Assembly: GCA_041161065.1 (NCBI GenBank)
Contig: JBEAVE010000003.1
Span: 1-7,956, forward strand
Direction of reading: 5' to 3'
DNA: 7,956 bases
Origin: DYRG01 sp041161065
GTDB lineage: Bacteria > Pseudomonadota > Gammaproteobacteria > Beggiatoales > Beggiatoaceae
The notes below the pieces were generated by a model, which saw only the letters and a list, made by a program, of their open reading frames with translations, had not been told where the DNA came from and made no database searches. This document shows, piece after piece, positions 1-6,943 of this stretch. The position numbers and the translations under genes were made by a program. Within the stretch, counting starts at the first letter, position 1, and each line of letters starts with the position of its first letter.

Positions 1-1
1 C

Positions 2-118
2 GGAATGTCTGGTATGGGCATGAGCGGCATGGGCGGCATGGGCGGAATGTCTGGTATGGGCATGAGCGGCATGGGCGGCATGGGCGGAATGTCTGGTATG
101 GGCATGAGCGGCATGGGC
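2..118 (+). repeat. 42-bp in-frame tandem repeat
   Basis: Units start at 2, 44 and 86. The first two are identical over 42 bases and the third is identical for 33 bases before it diverges. The period is 14 codons, so unit gain or loss keeps the frame. The array continues past the left edge, so the copy number is unknown. Identity at synonymous positions points to recent expansion. Confidence 0.9.
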
Positions 119-154
119 ATGTCTGGTATGGGCATGGGCGGTATGCGTCGCTAA
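2..154 (+). CDS. C-terminal end of a Gly/Met-rich repeat protein (5' end outside window)
   Basis: The open frame enters from the left edge and stops at TAA 152-154. The visible 50 residues are almost only Gly, Met and Ser, built from a 14-residue unit (GMSGMGMSGMGGMG) repeated about 2.8 times and closing with GMGGMRR. No catalytic motif is visible and the family cannot be named. Met-rich low-complexity tails occur in metal-handling and surface proteins, and a short GGM tail is known from GroEL, but this tail is longer and its ending does not match GroEL. A hairpin terminator follows about 60 bases downstream, so the gene is probably transcribed separately from the respiratory operon. Confidence is high that this is coding, because the reading frame, repeat period and stop agree, and low for any function. 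Confidence 0.75.
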   Translation, partial: GMSGMGMSGMGGMGGMSGMGMSGMGGMGGMSGMGMSGMGMSGMGMGGMRR

Positions 155-213
155 GCTGTTGCCACACGTTTTCGTGTAGCGATCCGACCTGTCTAGACCA
201 CAGGTTTGAATAT

Positions 214-246
214 GAGCCAGGTTTTCTCTGAGAACCTGGCTTATTT
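214..246 (+). terminator. Rho-independent-like terminator of the Gly/Met-rich gene
   Basis: The 9-bp stem AGCCAGGTT (215-223) pairs with AACCTGGCT (233-241), and further inner pairs close the loop. It is followed by TTATTTAT. It lies about 60 bases after the stop codon and separates that gene from the operon starting at 370. The T tract is interrupted, so termination may be moderate. Confidence 0.7.
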
Positions 247-286
247 ATAGGTAATTTACTCAACGTTTTTTTGCGTAGACCTGTTC

Positions 287-313
287 TTATTTCAACGTAG
301 TACATTGAAATAA
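287..313. promoter_or_regulatory. 27-bp near-perfect palindrome, candidate operator of the cytochrome/Mo-enzyme operon
   Basis: The arms TTATTTCAA (287-295) and TTGAAATAA (305-313) are exact reverse complements. The centre GTAGTAC (297-303) is also palindromic, so 12 of 13 base pairs are symmetric around position 300, with one mismatch at 296/304. It lies 57 bases before the cytochrome start codon. It lacks a T tract, and dyad symmetry reaching the centre suits a dimeric DNA-binding protein better than an RNA hairpin. It does not match the FNR/CRP consensus well. I could not assign a convincing -35/-10 pair. The remainder of 247-369 shows only a short GGGGT/ACCCC dyad (326-343) and the ribosome binding site GGGAG (355-359). 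Confidence 0.5.
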
Positions 314-369
314 TTAACAGGATTTGGGGTGTTCTACTACCCCTATTATCTTTTGGGAGCTTTATCCAA

Positions 370-1161
370 ATGAACAAGACAGGTCAATATATTGTCTGGG
401 GAGTGGCATGTTGGTTGTTAGGGTGTTTCTCCTCGGTGTTTGCAGCCGAACCTGAAAAAAATTATGAACAAGCCCGTTGGAATCCTTTGCACTTCAAACC
501 CGCGATTGACAGCGCGACCAATGAGCAGTGCTTAGAATGCCATAAAGAAGTTTTAGAAAATACGGTTAAAGCTGAGTCGCCCGCTGGGGTTTCTGCCGCC
601 GATAGTTTAGCGTGGTATCAAACCTTAGATGTTTACACTGGTGCTCAAGAAACTTTCCATCGTCGTCATTTGGTTACGCCGTTAGCCAAAGAACTCATGG
701 ACTTAAAATGCAATACCTGCCATCAAGGCAATGACCCGCGCGAGGAATCTGCTGTGCCCGCCACTCAAAACGGCGCAAAACCCGATTTCACCCTTCGTAA
801 GATGGTCAATCCAGAAACCACCTGTTTGAAATGTCACGGTCAATTCAATTACAAAGTAATGGGATTGCAAGGTCCTTGGCACGAAATTGGTGAAAGTATG
901 GGCAATAATTGCTTAACTTGTCACGCCGCATTCCGCACTAATCGCCATCAAGTCAATTACTTAAAAGCCGCTAATATCGAAAAAGCGGGTCAGGCAAATG
1001 CCGATAATTGCTATGGTTGTCATGGCGGACGTTCTTGGTATCGAATTTCTTATCCTTATCCGCGCCACGCATGGGAAGGTATGGCGAAAGAAGTGCCTGA
1101 ATGGGCAAAAGACCGCCCCACCGAATCCGAAGCCCGTTTCCGTTTAGACGCGAAAAAATAA
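370..1161 (+). CDS. Periplasmic pentaheme c-type cytochrome
   Basis: This is a 263-residue protein with a cleavable Sec signal peptide: a charged start, a hydrophobic core at about residues 8-24, and probable cleavage after VFA near residue 25. Five CxxCH haem-binding motifs are visible: CLECH 54-58, CNTCH 114-118, CLKCH 152-156, CLTCH 181-185 and CYGCH 214-218. The remaining scattered histidines could supply sixth ligands for bis-His haems. There is no C-terminal membrane segment, so it should be soluble in the periplasm. The start at 370 is supported by GGGAG at 355-359. The next gene begins 15 bases after the stop, so it is co-transcribed with the Mo and Fe-S subunits, and it probably exchanges electrons with them in place of a DmsC-type quinol anchor. 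Its size and haem count recall NrfB-like or TorC-like carriers, but membership of a named family cannot be claimed. Confidence 0.93.
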   Translation: MNKTGQYIVWGVACWLLGCFSSVFAAEPEKNYEQARWNPLHFKPAIDSATNEQCLECHKEVLENTVKAESPAGVSAADSLAWYQTLDVYTGAQETFHRRHLVTPLAKELMDLKCNTCHQGNDPREESAVPATQNGAKPDFTLRKMVNPETTCLKCHGQFNYKVMGLQGPWHEIGESMGNNCLTCHAAFRTNRHQVNYLKAANIEKAGQANADNCYGCHGGRSWYRISYPYPRHAWEGMAKEVPEWAKDRPTESEARFRLDAKK

Positions 1162-1176
1162 GGGGAGATTGCAAAA

Positions 1177-3714
1177 ATGTCAAATAAATTCAAGCTCTTA
1201 GAGTCTTCATTAAATCTCAATCGCCGCGATTTCCTCAAAACCTCAAGTTTAGGGGCAGCGGCGGGATTAGTTTCCTTAAAAACCCAAGATGCCAAAGCCT
1301 TCGCTTATGAGCCTTATCCGCGTGACGATGATTTAACCACCGTCGTCACCAGTTGCGCGCATAACTGTGGCTCTCGACACATGCTCGTCGCCCACAAAAA
1401 AGGCGATGTGATCGTCCGCTTATCGACCGACAACGGTTCGTATCAAGAAGGCGGCGCGTATGGCAAAGACACCTTCGAAGAACCCCAATTGCGGGCTTGT
1501 TTGCGCGGACGTTCTTATCGTTCACGTTTGTATTCAGCAGAACGCCTGTTGTATCCGATGATTCGAGTCGGCGCACGCGGCGAATCCAAATTTAAACGCG
1601 CATCGTGGGATTACGCCCTTGATTTTGTTGCCGAAAAAATGGTTCGCCTCAAAGAGCAATACGGTCCAACCGCCATTCTAGATCAAAGCTACGCGGGCTC
1701 ATCGTATGGGGTTCTCCACAAATCTGACCAAATCGAAGGCTTATTAGCGCGCTTTTTGGGTATGTTTGGCTGCCGCACCAGTTCGTGGTCTGTTCCGTCC
1801 TATCAAGGTACAACCTCCAGTTCGCGCTGGACATTCGGCACGACCGAAGACGGCAACGAAGACGACACCTTCGCGCACTCCAAACTGATCATCATGTGGG
1901 GCTGGAATCCCGCCTACACCTTTCATGGCGGAAACACCTTCTATTACATGCGCATGGCGAAACAAAAAGGGTGCAAATTTGTTTTAGTCGATCCGCAATA
2001 CACCGACGCAGCCGCCGCTTATGATGCGTGGTGGATTCCGATTCGCCCCAATACCGATGCCGCCATGATGGCAGGTATGGCGCACTATATCTTTGAGAAA
2101 AATCTCCATAATCAAGAGTTTATCGATAAATTCTGTCAAGGTATGGACGCGGGCACAATGCCAGATTGGGCAAAAGATAAAGAGAATTTCAAAGACTATA
2201 TCTTTGGCAAATACGACGGCACGCCAAAAACCCCTGAATGGGCGGAAAAAATCTGCGGCGTGAAAGCAGAAGACATCAAAAAACTCGCCGATTTGTACGC
2301 CACCACCAAACCTGCCGCATTAAAAGCCAGTTGGGCTCCCGGACGGAATGCGTACGGCGAACAATACAATCGCATGGCGGCTTCTTTACAAGCGATGACG
2401 GGCAATATCGGCATTATGGGCGGTTGCGCGGAAGGCGTGGGCAAAGGCTGGCACGCAGAAGGAGTCGCGTATCCGTATGACGAATTTGGAAATATCTGGT
2501 ATGCGTCGATTAAATCGGATAAATGGGCGGAAATTGTCTTAAATTACCCGAACTTAAAACGCGAAGATATTGGTTTGTGGCCCCGCGACGATGAACTGGA
2601 CGGCGTTGTCCCCAACATTAAATCGATTTTCTGGCAAGGATCAGATTGGTTTAATCAGCTCACCAACATTAATAAACAAATTCAAGCGATTAAGAAACTT
2701 GAATTAGTGGTGTGCATGGATTCGACGATTACTCCATCGGGCATTTGGGCGGACGTGTTGTTGCCCATCGCCACTCACTTTGAACGCCACGATGTCGCGC
2801 TGCCTTGGTATAAAGGGCATTATTACATTCACCGCCCCAAAGTGATTCAACCGCTCGGCGAAAGCAAAACCGATTTCCAAGTCTTCACCGAATTGGCGTA
2901 TCGGTTGGGTTATGGTCCGAAATTTAACCCCAAAGCCAACCGCGATTATTTCTTGAGCGACGATGCCGTCGACGAAGCCTATTTGAGAGAATGGTGGGAA
3001 CAAAAAGCCATGCCTCATCATGGGATTACGATGCCTTGGGAAGATTTCAAGAAACACGGGGTGTATAAGTTAAAATTATCGCGTCCGCAAATTGCTTTCC
3101 AAGATCAAGTGGAATTGGGCAAACCTTGGCCAACCGCGTCGGGCAAAATCGAGATTTTAAGCAGCGAACTCGCCAAAATCGAAGATTGGAAAAAAACCCG
3201 CTATGGCTCTGAAATTCCTTACATTCCCAAATGGATCGAGCCGTTCGAATCGCTTAATCACGTGGAAAAAACTAAGGAATATCCTTTCCACATGATCACC
3301 CCACACCCTCGTTGGAGAACGCACAGTATCTTCAATAATATCGCGTGGTTGCGTGAAACTTACGAGCAAGAAATTACCATCAACGCCTCTGATGCGGCAA
3401 AACTCGGCATTAAAACCGGCGATGTGGTCGAAGCGTGGAATGCGCGCGGACGCTGTGTAATGCCCGCGTACGTCACCGAACGTTGTATGCCCGGCGTGTG
3501 CGTGTTGCACGAAGGCGCGTGGATGGATTTAGATGAAAACGGCGTGGATCGTTCTGGAAATCCAGACTTTTTGACGCTCGACGAACCCAGTCCCGCCGGC
3601 GCGTTCGCTTATAACACGGTGTTGGTCAATATCAAAAAAACCGATCTGCAACATCGCCCGGGTTGGGACAAATTGGCAACTTCGCGTTCTCATGTCTTCC
3701 GCCGTGACCTGTAA
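1177..3714 (+). CDS. Tat-exported molybdopterin oxidoreductase catalytic subunit, DmsA-like
   Basis: This 845-residue protein is close to the usual length of DmsA-type subunits. A twin-arginine signal (NRRDFLK, residues 15-21) precedes a hydrophobic stretch, with cleavage likely near residue 41-43, so the enzyme is periplasmic. The proximal Fe-S site reads C60-x3-C64-x3-H68 with C108 in LRACLRGRS; DmsA relatives have Cys where H68 stands. Ser208, in VPSYQ, aligns with the Ser of the DmsA DYSSAQ segment and is the candidate Mo ligand. WADVLLPIATHFERHD is typical of the bis-MGD family. The dinucleotide-binding domain covers about 702-835 and ends with SPAGAFAYNTVLV. GGGGAG (1162-1167) sets the start. 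The partners are the cytochrome upstream and the four-cluster Fe-S subunit 17 bases downstream. The substrate (DMSO, another S- or N-oxide, or an oxyanion) and the direction of catalysis are not determined. Confidence 0.93.
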   Translation: MSNKFKLLESSLNLNRRDFLKTSSLGAAAGLVSLKTQDAKAFAYEPYPRDDDLTTVVTSCAHNCGSRHMLVAHKKGDVIVRLSTDNGSYQEGGAYGKDTFEEPQLRACLRGRSYRSRLYSAERLLYPMIRVGARGESKFKRASWDYALDFVAEKMVRLKEQYGPTAILDQSYAGSSYGVLHKSDQIEGLLARFLGMFGCRTSSWSVPSYQGTTSSSRWTFGTTEDGNEDDTFAHSKLIIMWGWNPAYTFHGGNTFYYMRMAKQKGCKFVLVDPQYTDAAAAYDAWWIPIRPNTDAAMMAGMAHYIFEKNLHNQEFIDKFCQGMDAGTMPDWAKDKENFKDYIFGKYDGTPKTPEWAEKICGVKAEDIKKLADLYATTKPAALKASWAPGRNAYGEQYNRMAASLQAMTGNIGIMGGCAEGVGKGWHAEGVAYPYDEFGNIWYASIKSDKWAEIVLNYPNLKREDIGLWPRDDELDGVVPNIKSIFWQGSDWFNQLTNINKQIQAIKKLELVVCMDSTITPSGIWADVLLPIATHFERHDVALPWYKGHYYIHRPKVIQPLGESKTDFQVFTELAYRLGYGPKFNPKANRDYFLSDDAVDEAYLREWWEQKAMPHHGITMPWEDFKKHGVYKLKLSRPQIAFQDQVELGKPWPTASGKIEILSSELAKIEDWKKTRYGSEIPYIPKWIEPFESLNHVEKTKEYPFHMITPHPRWRTHSIFNNIAWLRETYEQEITINASDAAKLGIKTGDVVEAWNARGRCVMPAYVTERCMPGVCVLHEGAWMDLDENGVDRSGNPDFLTLDEPSPAGAFAYNTVLVNIKKTDLQHRPGWDKLATSRSHVFRRDL

Positions 3715-3731
3715 TTGAAGGAGATTTTCAG

Positions 3732-4421
3732 ATGAATAACAACAACGTCAATCTTCAAACCCAAGAAGACAAAGACCGCATCAAAGTCGCGGTGAAAAAA
3801 CGCAAAAAAGTGGTCTATGCCCCCGTCACACCCGAACAACAACTCGGTTTCGTGCATAACAACGTCGATTGTATTGGCTGTCGGGCGTGCGAAATCGCGT
3901 GCAAAGACAAAAACGGATTGGCAGCAGGACCGCGTTTCCGGCGGGTCATGTACATCGAAGGCGGAACGTATCCAGACGTATATGCTTATAAAGTGAACAT
4001 GTCGTGCAACCATTGCGCTGAACCCGCGTGTTTGCCGACTTGTCCGACCGGTGCAATCTGGAAACGCGCAGACAATGGCGTGGTCGATATCGATTCAACC
4101 CTTTGTATTGGTTGCCGTCGTTGCGAAGCGGCGTGTCCGTTTGGCGCACCGCAATTTGATCCAAGCGATGGCTTAGTGAAAAAATGCAACATGTGCATCG
4201 ACGAGCTCGAAGCGGGTCGCAAACCTTATTGCGTATCGGCGTGCATGATGCGGGTGTTGGACATTGGTTCGATTGACAAAATTTGGGACGGTTCATTGCA
4301 AACCACCGCCATCGGACCGAACGACAAAGTCGTCAAACAAGTCAAAAATATGTCCAACCCTGAATTAACCAAACCTTCCATTGGCTTCATTCCGCACTCA
4401 AAAGCCACCGTCGGCGGTTAG
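3732..4421 (+). CDS. Four-cluster [4Fe-4S] electron-transfer subunit, DmsB-like
   Basis: This 229-residue protein carries sixteen cysteines in the DmsB order: CIGCRACEIAC (47-57), CNHCAEPACLPTC (92-104), CIGCRRCEAAC (125-135), and CNMC (152-155) paired with CVSAC (167-171). All four sites keep four Cys, so four [4Fe-4S] clusters are expected. Compared with E. coli DmsB, the N-terminus has a hydrophilic, Lys-rich extension of about 30 residues before the first cluster. It has no signal peptide, so it would be exported bound to the Tat-tagged Mo subunit. AAGGAGA at 3718-3724 is a strong ribosome binding site just after the stop of the previous gene. The role is to pass electrons between the Mo centre and the pentaheme cytochrome. 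The last 27 residues recur in a gene fragment at 7000-7083. No DmsC anchor or DmsD chaperone gene follows. Confidence 0.93.
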   Translation: MNNNNVNLQTQEDKDRIKVAVKKRKKVVYAPVTPEQQLGFVHNNVDCIGCRACEIACKDKNGLAAGPRFRRVMYIEGGTYPDVYAYKVNMSCNHCAEPACLPTCPTGAIWKRADNGVVDIDSTLCIGCRRCEAACPFGAPQFDPSDGLVKKCNMCIDELEAGRKPYCVSACMMRVLDIGSIDKIWDGSLQTTAIGPNDKVVKQVKNMSNPELTKPSIGFIPHSKATVGG

Positions 4422-4444
4422 TTTTTTAGCTCATTCTTGAAAAT

Positions 4445-4490
4445 AACCCCTCTTCTGAATTACATTTAGAAGAGGGGTTTTCTTTTTATT
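4445..4490 (+). terminator. Strong terminator of the respiratory operon (copy 1 of a repeated hairpin)
   Basis: The 12-bp perfect stem AACCCCTCTTCT (4445-4456) pairs with AGAAGAGGGGTT (4468-4479), with an 11-base loop and a trailing TTTTCTTTTTATT. It starts 23 bases after the dmsB-like stop. Related copies lie at 4914-4970 and 7096-7150. Confidence 0.92.
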
Positions 4491-4508
4491 ATCAAAAGGT
4501 AATTTTTT

Positions 4509-4763
4509 ATGCGTGCCTATTACGAACTTGAAACCAACATCCCGCTTAATCATCAAATTACTATTCAATTGCCTGATAATATTCCAGTACGTCAAGCAAC
4601 CATTGCAGTTATTTATGAATTAAATCAAAATATTACAAATAACCTACCTCAATTAAAAACATTGGTTGATTTTTTAGGAACTGGTAAAAAATACCAGCGT
4701 TTTTCCTCAACCTCTGAAATTGACAATTTTGTTTCTGAAAATAGAGAAACGTGGGAAAATTAA
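4509..4763 (+). CDS. VapB-like antitoxin of a PIN-domain toxin system
   Basis: This 84-residue protein has an N-terminal part (MRAYYELETNIPLNHQITIQLP) that looks like a short beta-rich segment. The C-terminal LVDFLGTGKKYQRFSS followed by SEIDNFVSENRETWE has the form of a VapB-type tail (a D-F-L-G-x-G-K-type motif, then an acidic helix ending in RexW) that wraps around a PIN toxin. AAAAGG at 4494-4499 supports the start. The next frame begins immediately after the TAA and encodes the C-terminus of a PIN toxin, which supports the pairing. The antitoxin looks intact while the toxin is not, so it could persist as an orphan or act in trans on related toxins. The family assignment rests on pattern and context only. 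Confidence 0.7.
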   Translation: MRAYYELETNIPLNHQITIQLPDNIPVRQATIAVIYELNQNITNNLPQLKTLVDFLGTGKKYQRFSSTSEIDNFVSENRETWEN

Positions 4764-4907
4764 GTGATGCAACAACTAATACATAAACGAATTTATGATG
4801 CCATTCATGTTGCAACTGCTTTAAACAATCACGCTGACTTTTTCATTACTCAAGATAAATGCCTACAAACAACACAAGGCTTGCAAAAAATAACTTTAAT
4901 TCATTAA
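4764..4907 (+). pseudogene. VapC PIN-domain toxin, C-terminal remnant
   Basis: The frame beginning GTG ATG directly after the antitoxin stop gives 46-47 residues. The segment YDAIHVATAL followed by NNHADFFITQDKCL is the recognisable end of a PIN ribonuclease: the Asp of DAIHVA and the FIT-x-D strand carry late acidic active-site residues. Complete VapC proteins are about 130 residues. The first two thirds, with the N-terminal Asp (L-D-T/S) and the middle Glu, are absent, so no complete active site can form. The junction sits only a few codons after the start, which suggests an internal deletion that kept the start region and the tail. The frame is too short to be a functional toxin. Confidence 0.8.
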
Positions 4908-4913
4908 ATTAAC

Positions 4914-4970
4914 CTCTTGAAATAAAACCCTCTTATGAGTTATATTTGGAAAAGGTTTTTTATTATAAGT
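4914..4970 (+). terminator. Degenerate copy 2 of the operon-terminator repeat
   Basis: The segment aligns with the terminator at 4434-4490 across stem, loop and the upstream CTTGAAA-type lead-in. Stem pairs AAAACC/GGTTTT and part of CTCTT/GGAAAA remain, with two C-A mismatches, followed by TTTTTTATTATA. It ends the toxin-antitoxin pair and lies just before the DUF262 ribosome binding site AGGAGA (4975-4980). Termination is probably weaker than at copy 1. Confidence 0.6.
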
Positions 4971-4989
4971 TAATAGGAGAATAAAGATT

Positions 4990-6618
4990 ATGAGCATTGG
5001 TAAGGAATTTTTGGGAAAATTACAAAATATTAAGGTTTCTCAAAGAAGAAGTGATAGAACAATTAGAAATTTATTAGCTGATTTCCAGCAAGGTAAGATT
5101 ATCATTCCAGCATATCAAAGAACATTTGTTTGGCTAACAGATATTCAGTGTAGATTCATTGAATCAATTTTTATGAATGTTCCTATCCCATCAGTTTTTT
5201 TCCTAGAAAAAACTGATGAAGGAAGAAAGGTTTATGAAGTATTGGATGGTGTTCAAAGACTTTCTACTTTAAATTCATTTCGAAATAATACATTAAGGCT
5301 TAGAGGGTTAGTAAAGTTGCCTGATTTGAATCAAGTAACCTTTTCAATGTTACCCACAGAGATAACCGACTTTTTTCTTGAACAAAAAATATCAGTGGTT
5401 TTTATTGAAGAGGCGACTACCCCAGATATTCGCTTTGAAATTTTTGAAAGACTAAATCAAGGTTCAATGTAGTTAAATGCTCAAGAATTAAGAAACTGCA
5501 TGTTTCATGGTCATTTTAACGATTTTTTAATGAATTTAAGCCATAAACCTGTATATAGAGAATTACTATCTAGTTTTGGCAAATTTAAGTTTGTTGAATA
5601 TAAGCCAGATAAGAATAGAATGATGGATGTAGAAATGATATTACGCTTCTTTGCCCTTTATGAGGAACAGAAAATATCAAAAAATGGTGAATATCCACCT
5701 CCTAGAAAAGAATTTTTAAACTCTTATATGTATAAAAAGACAAGTCGTCAAATTGAGGAAAGTTCTTTTAATGTTGAGATAAGAGAATTAGAGGTTTTAT
5801 TTGAAAAAGTTATCTCCATGGTAAAAAATGTATTTCGTGGAAATCATTTTAAACGGTTTGCAATGGAAAAAGAAAAATCTACTTTTTTTACCCCTTTTAA
5901 TAAGTCAGTATTTGATATTCAAACGTTAGGATTTATAGATTATGAACAATCAGATATATCTAATAATGAAGAGATTATCTATGATGCATTTTTAGATGTA
6001 TCATGTTACGATCAAAAACTTATTAATGCGGTTAAAATTACTACTAATGAGCAAGTTGATGTAAGAGTAAAAATATGGAAAAATAAATTACACCATGTTC
6101 TTGAAAATTCGAAGCAATATCGTGAAAAACTCGAACATAAAAGAAAATTATTCTATAACAACCCTATTTGTACAATTTGCCATTGCCCAATAGAGACAAT
6201 TGAAGAATCTGATACTACTCAAGAAAGCTGCCTAGTCCATCGTGCTTGTATAGTGGAGAAAACTATAGATAAAACAAGAAGCAACACTATTCAATTTATT
6301 CTTATAGGAGAGGAGCATCCCTATGATTTTGAACCAATTAGTGATGCCCTAGATTTTCTTGTAGAACTCTTAAAGGAGCGCATTGATGGGGATTTCATTG
6401 AAATAGAACGTTTGTCTTCACTTCACTTTGTCGGTACGCATAAATCTCTTAATTCAAAGGGAAGTTCTTCTGAAAAAGGAAAGAAATTGCGCTCATTGAA
6501 AATAGAGACAGATAATGGAGAAACTTTATTTATGGATTATAGCGGCAATAGAAATGAAGTTGTGTCTAAAATACGAGAGATTACTTCCCTTTATGATTTT
6601 GTTGATATAAGTGAGTAG
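4990..6618 (+). pseudogene. DUF262-domain protein (GmrSD/SspE-like) interrupted by an in-frame amber codon
   Basis: A single frame runs from ATG 4990 to TAG 6616-6618, broken only by TAG 5470-5472 (codon 161). The first part has the DUF262 signatures IIIPAYQRTFVW (the P-x-YQR-x-x-W motif), PIPSVFF, and VLDGVQRLSTL, a form of the DGQQR motif. The stop falls inside the conserved FERLNQGS...LNAQELRN block; AAG to TAG is a plausible single change. The second half has a Cys-rich patch C394-x2-C397, C414, H417, C420, resembling the outer parts of an HNH domain but without a D-H catalytic stretch, and then about 120 unrecognised residues. DUF262 proteins act in antiphage restriction (GmrSD, SspE). 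AGGAGA precedes 4990; the next ATG at 5500 has no good ribosome site. It is AT-rich, unlike the respiratory operon, so probably acquired. Confidence 0.82.
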
Positions 6619-6658
6619 TTATCGTTTCAGTTATTAGTATAAAATGCGTACCCCGTAA

Positions 6659-6690
6659 GATGCAGTTTCACTGCGTCATTTTGTTTGTTC
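6659..6690 (+). terminator. Terminator of the DUF262 gene
   Basis: GATGCAGT (6659-6666) pairs with ACTGCGTC (6670-6677) with one G-T wobble and a TTC loop, followed by ATTTTGTTTGTT. It lies 40 bases after the TAG stop, which suggests the interrupted gene was once an intact single transcription unit. Confidence 0.75.
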
Positions 6691-6702
6691 TACACAACCA
6701 TT

Positions 6703-6745
6703 AATAAACCTTCTAGGTTTTTGAAACCTAGAAGGTTTATTTTCC
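6703..6745. repeat. Perfect 18-bp inverted repeat hairpin, possible bidirectional terminator or dispersed palindrome
   Basis: AATAAACCTTCTAGGTTT (6703-6720) and its exact reverse complement (6724-6741) are separated by TTG only. The arms end in T-rich sequence on both strands. It comes directly after another terminator, so a second terminator for the same gene would be redundant. A mobile palindromic repeat is equally possible. Apart from these two hairpins, the interval 6619-6817 shows no gene. Confidence 0.7.
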
Positions 6746-6817
6746 AGTTTCATAAAAACAATGGAACTATTTTTAGACACAACAATGTAACTTAGCATTC
6801 AGAAAAGGGAAAAGCCA

Positions 6818-6943
6818 ATGAGCGCGCAAGTTTTAAAACAAATTATTGAACAAGTAGAATATTTAACAGAAGAAGAAAAAATTCAGCTTGATCAATATCT
6901 AAAATCGGTAGTGATCAAATTGAGATGCTCATTAAATCTATAA
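6818..6943 (+). pseudogene. Small ORF of unknown family, truncated by the 93-bp element
   Basis: ATG 6818 follows AGGGA with good spacing and opens a frame of 41 codons ending at TAA 6941-6943. The first 30 residues (MSAQVLKQIIEQVEYLTEEE, then KIQLDQYLKS) form an amphipathic, acidic, helix-rich start like those of small antitoxin or hypothetical proteins in accessory regions. The inverted-repeat element begins at 6907, in codon 30, and the last 12 codons come from it. The native C-terminus is therefore lost. It is not assigned to any family. Confidence 0.55.

Noticed and set aside
305..318. FNR-type box upstream of the operon (TTGAA...TTAA)
   Set aside because: The half-sites and spacing do not fit TTGAT-N4-ATCAA; the larger palindrome explains the symmetry better.
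2704..3510. Minus-strand open frames of about 117 codons inside the Mo-enzyme gene
   Set aside because: They are antisense to a gene with clear family motifs and have no recognisable domain or ribosome site.
5500..6618. Second half of the DUF262 gene as an independent protein starting at ATG 5500
   Set aside because: It is in the same frame as the first half, continues the conserved LNAQELRN block upstream of that ATG, and has no ribosome site.
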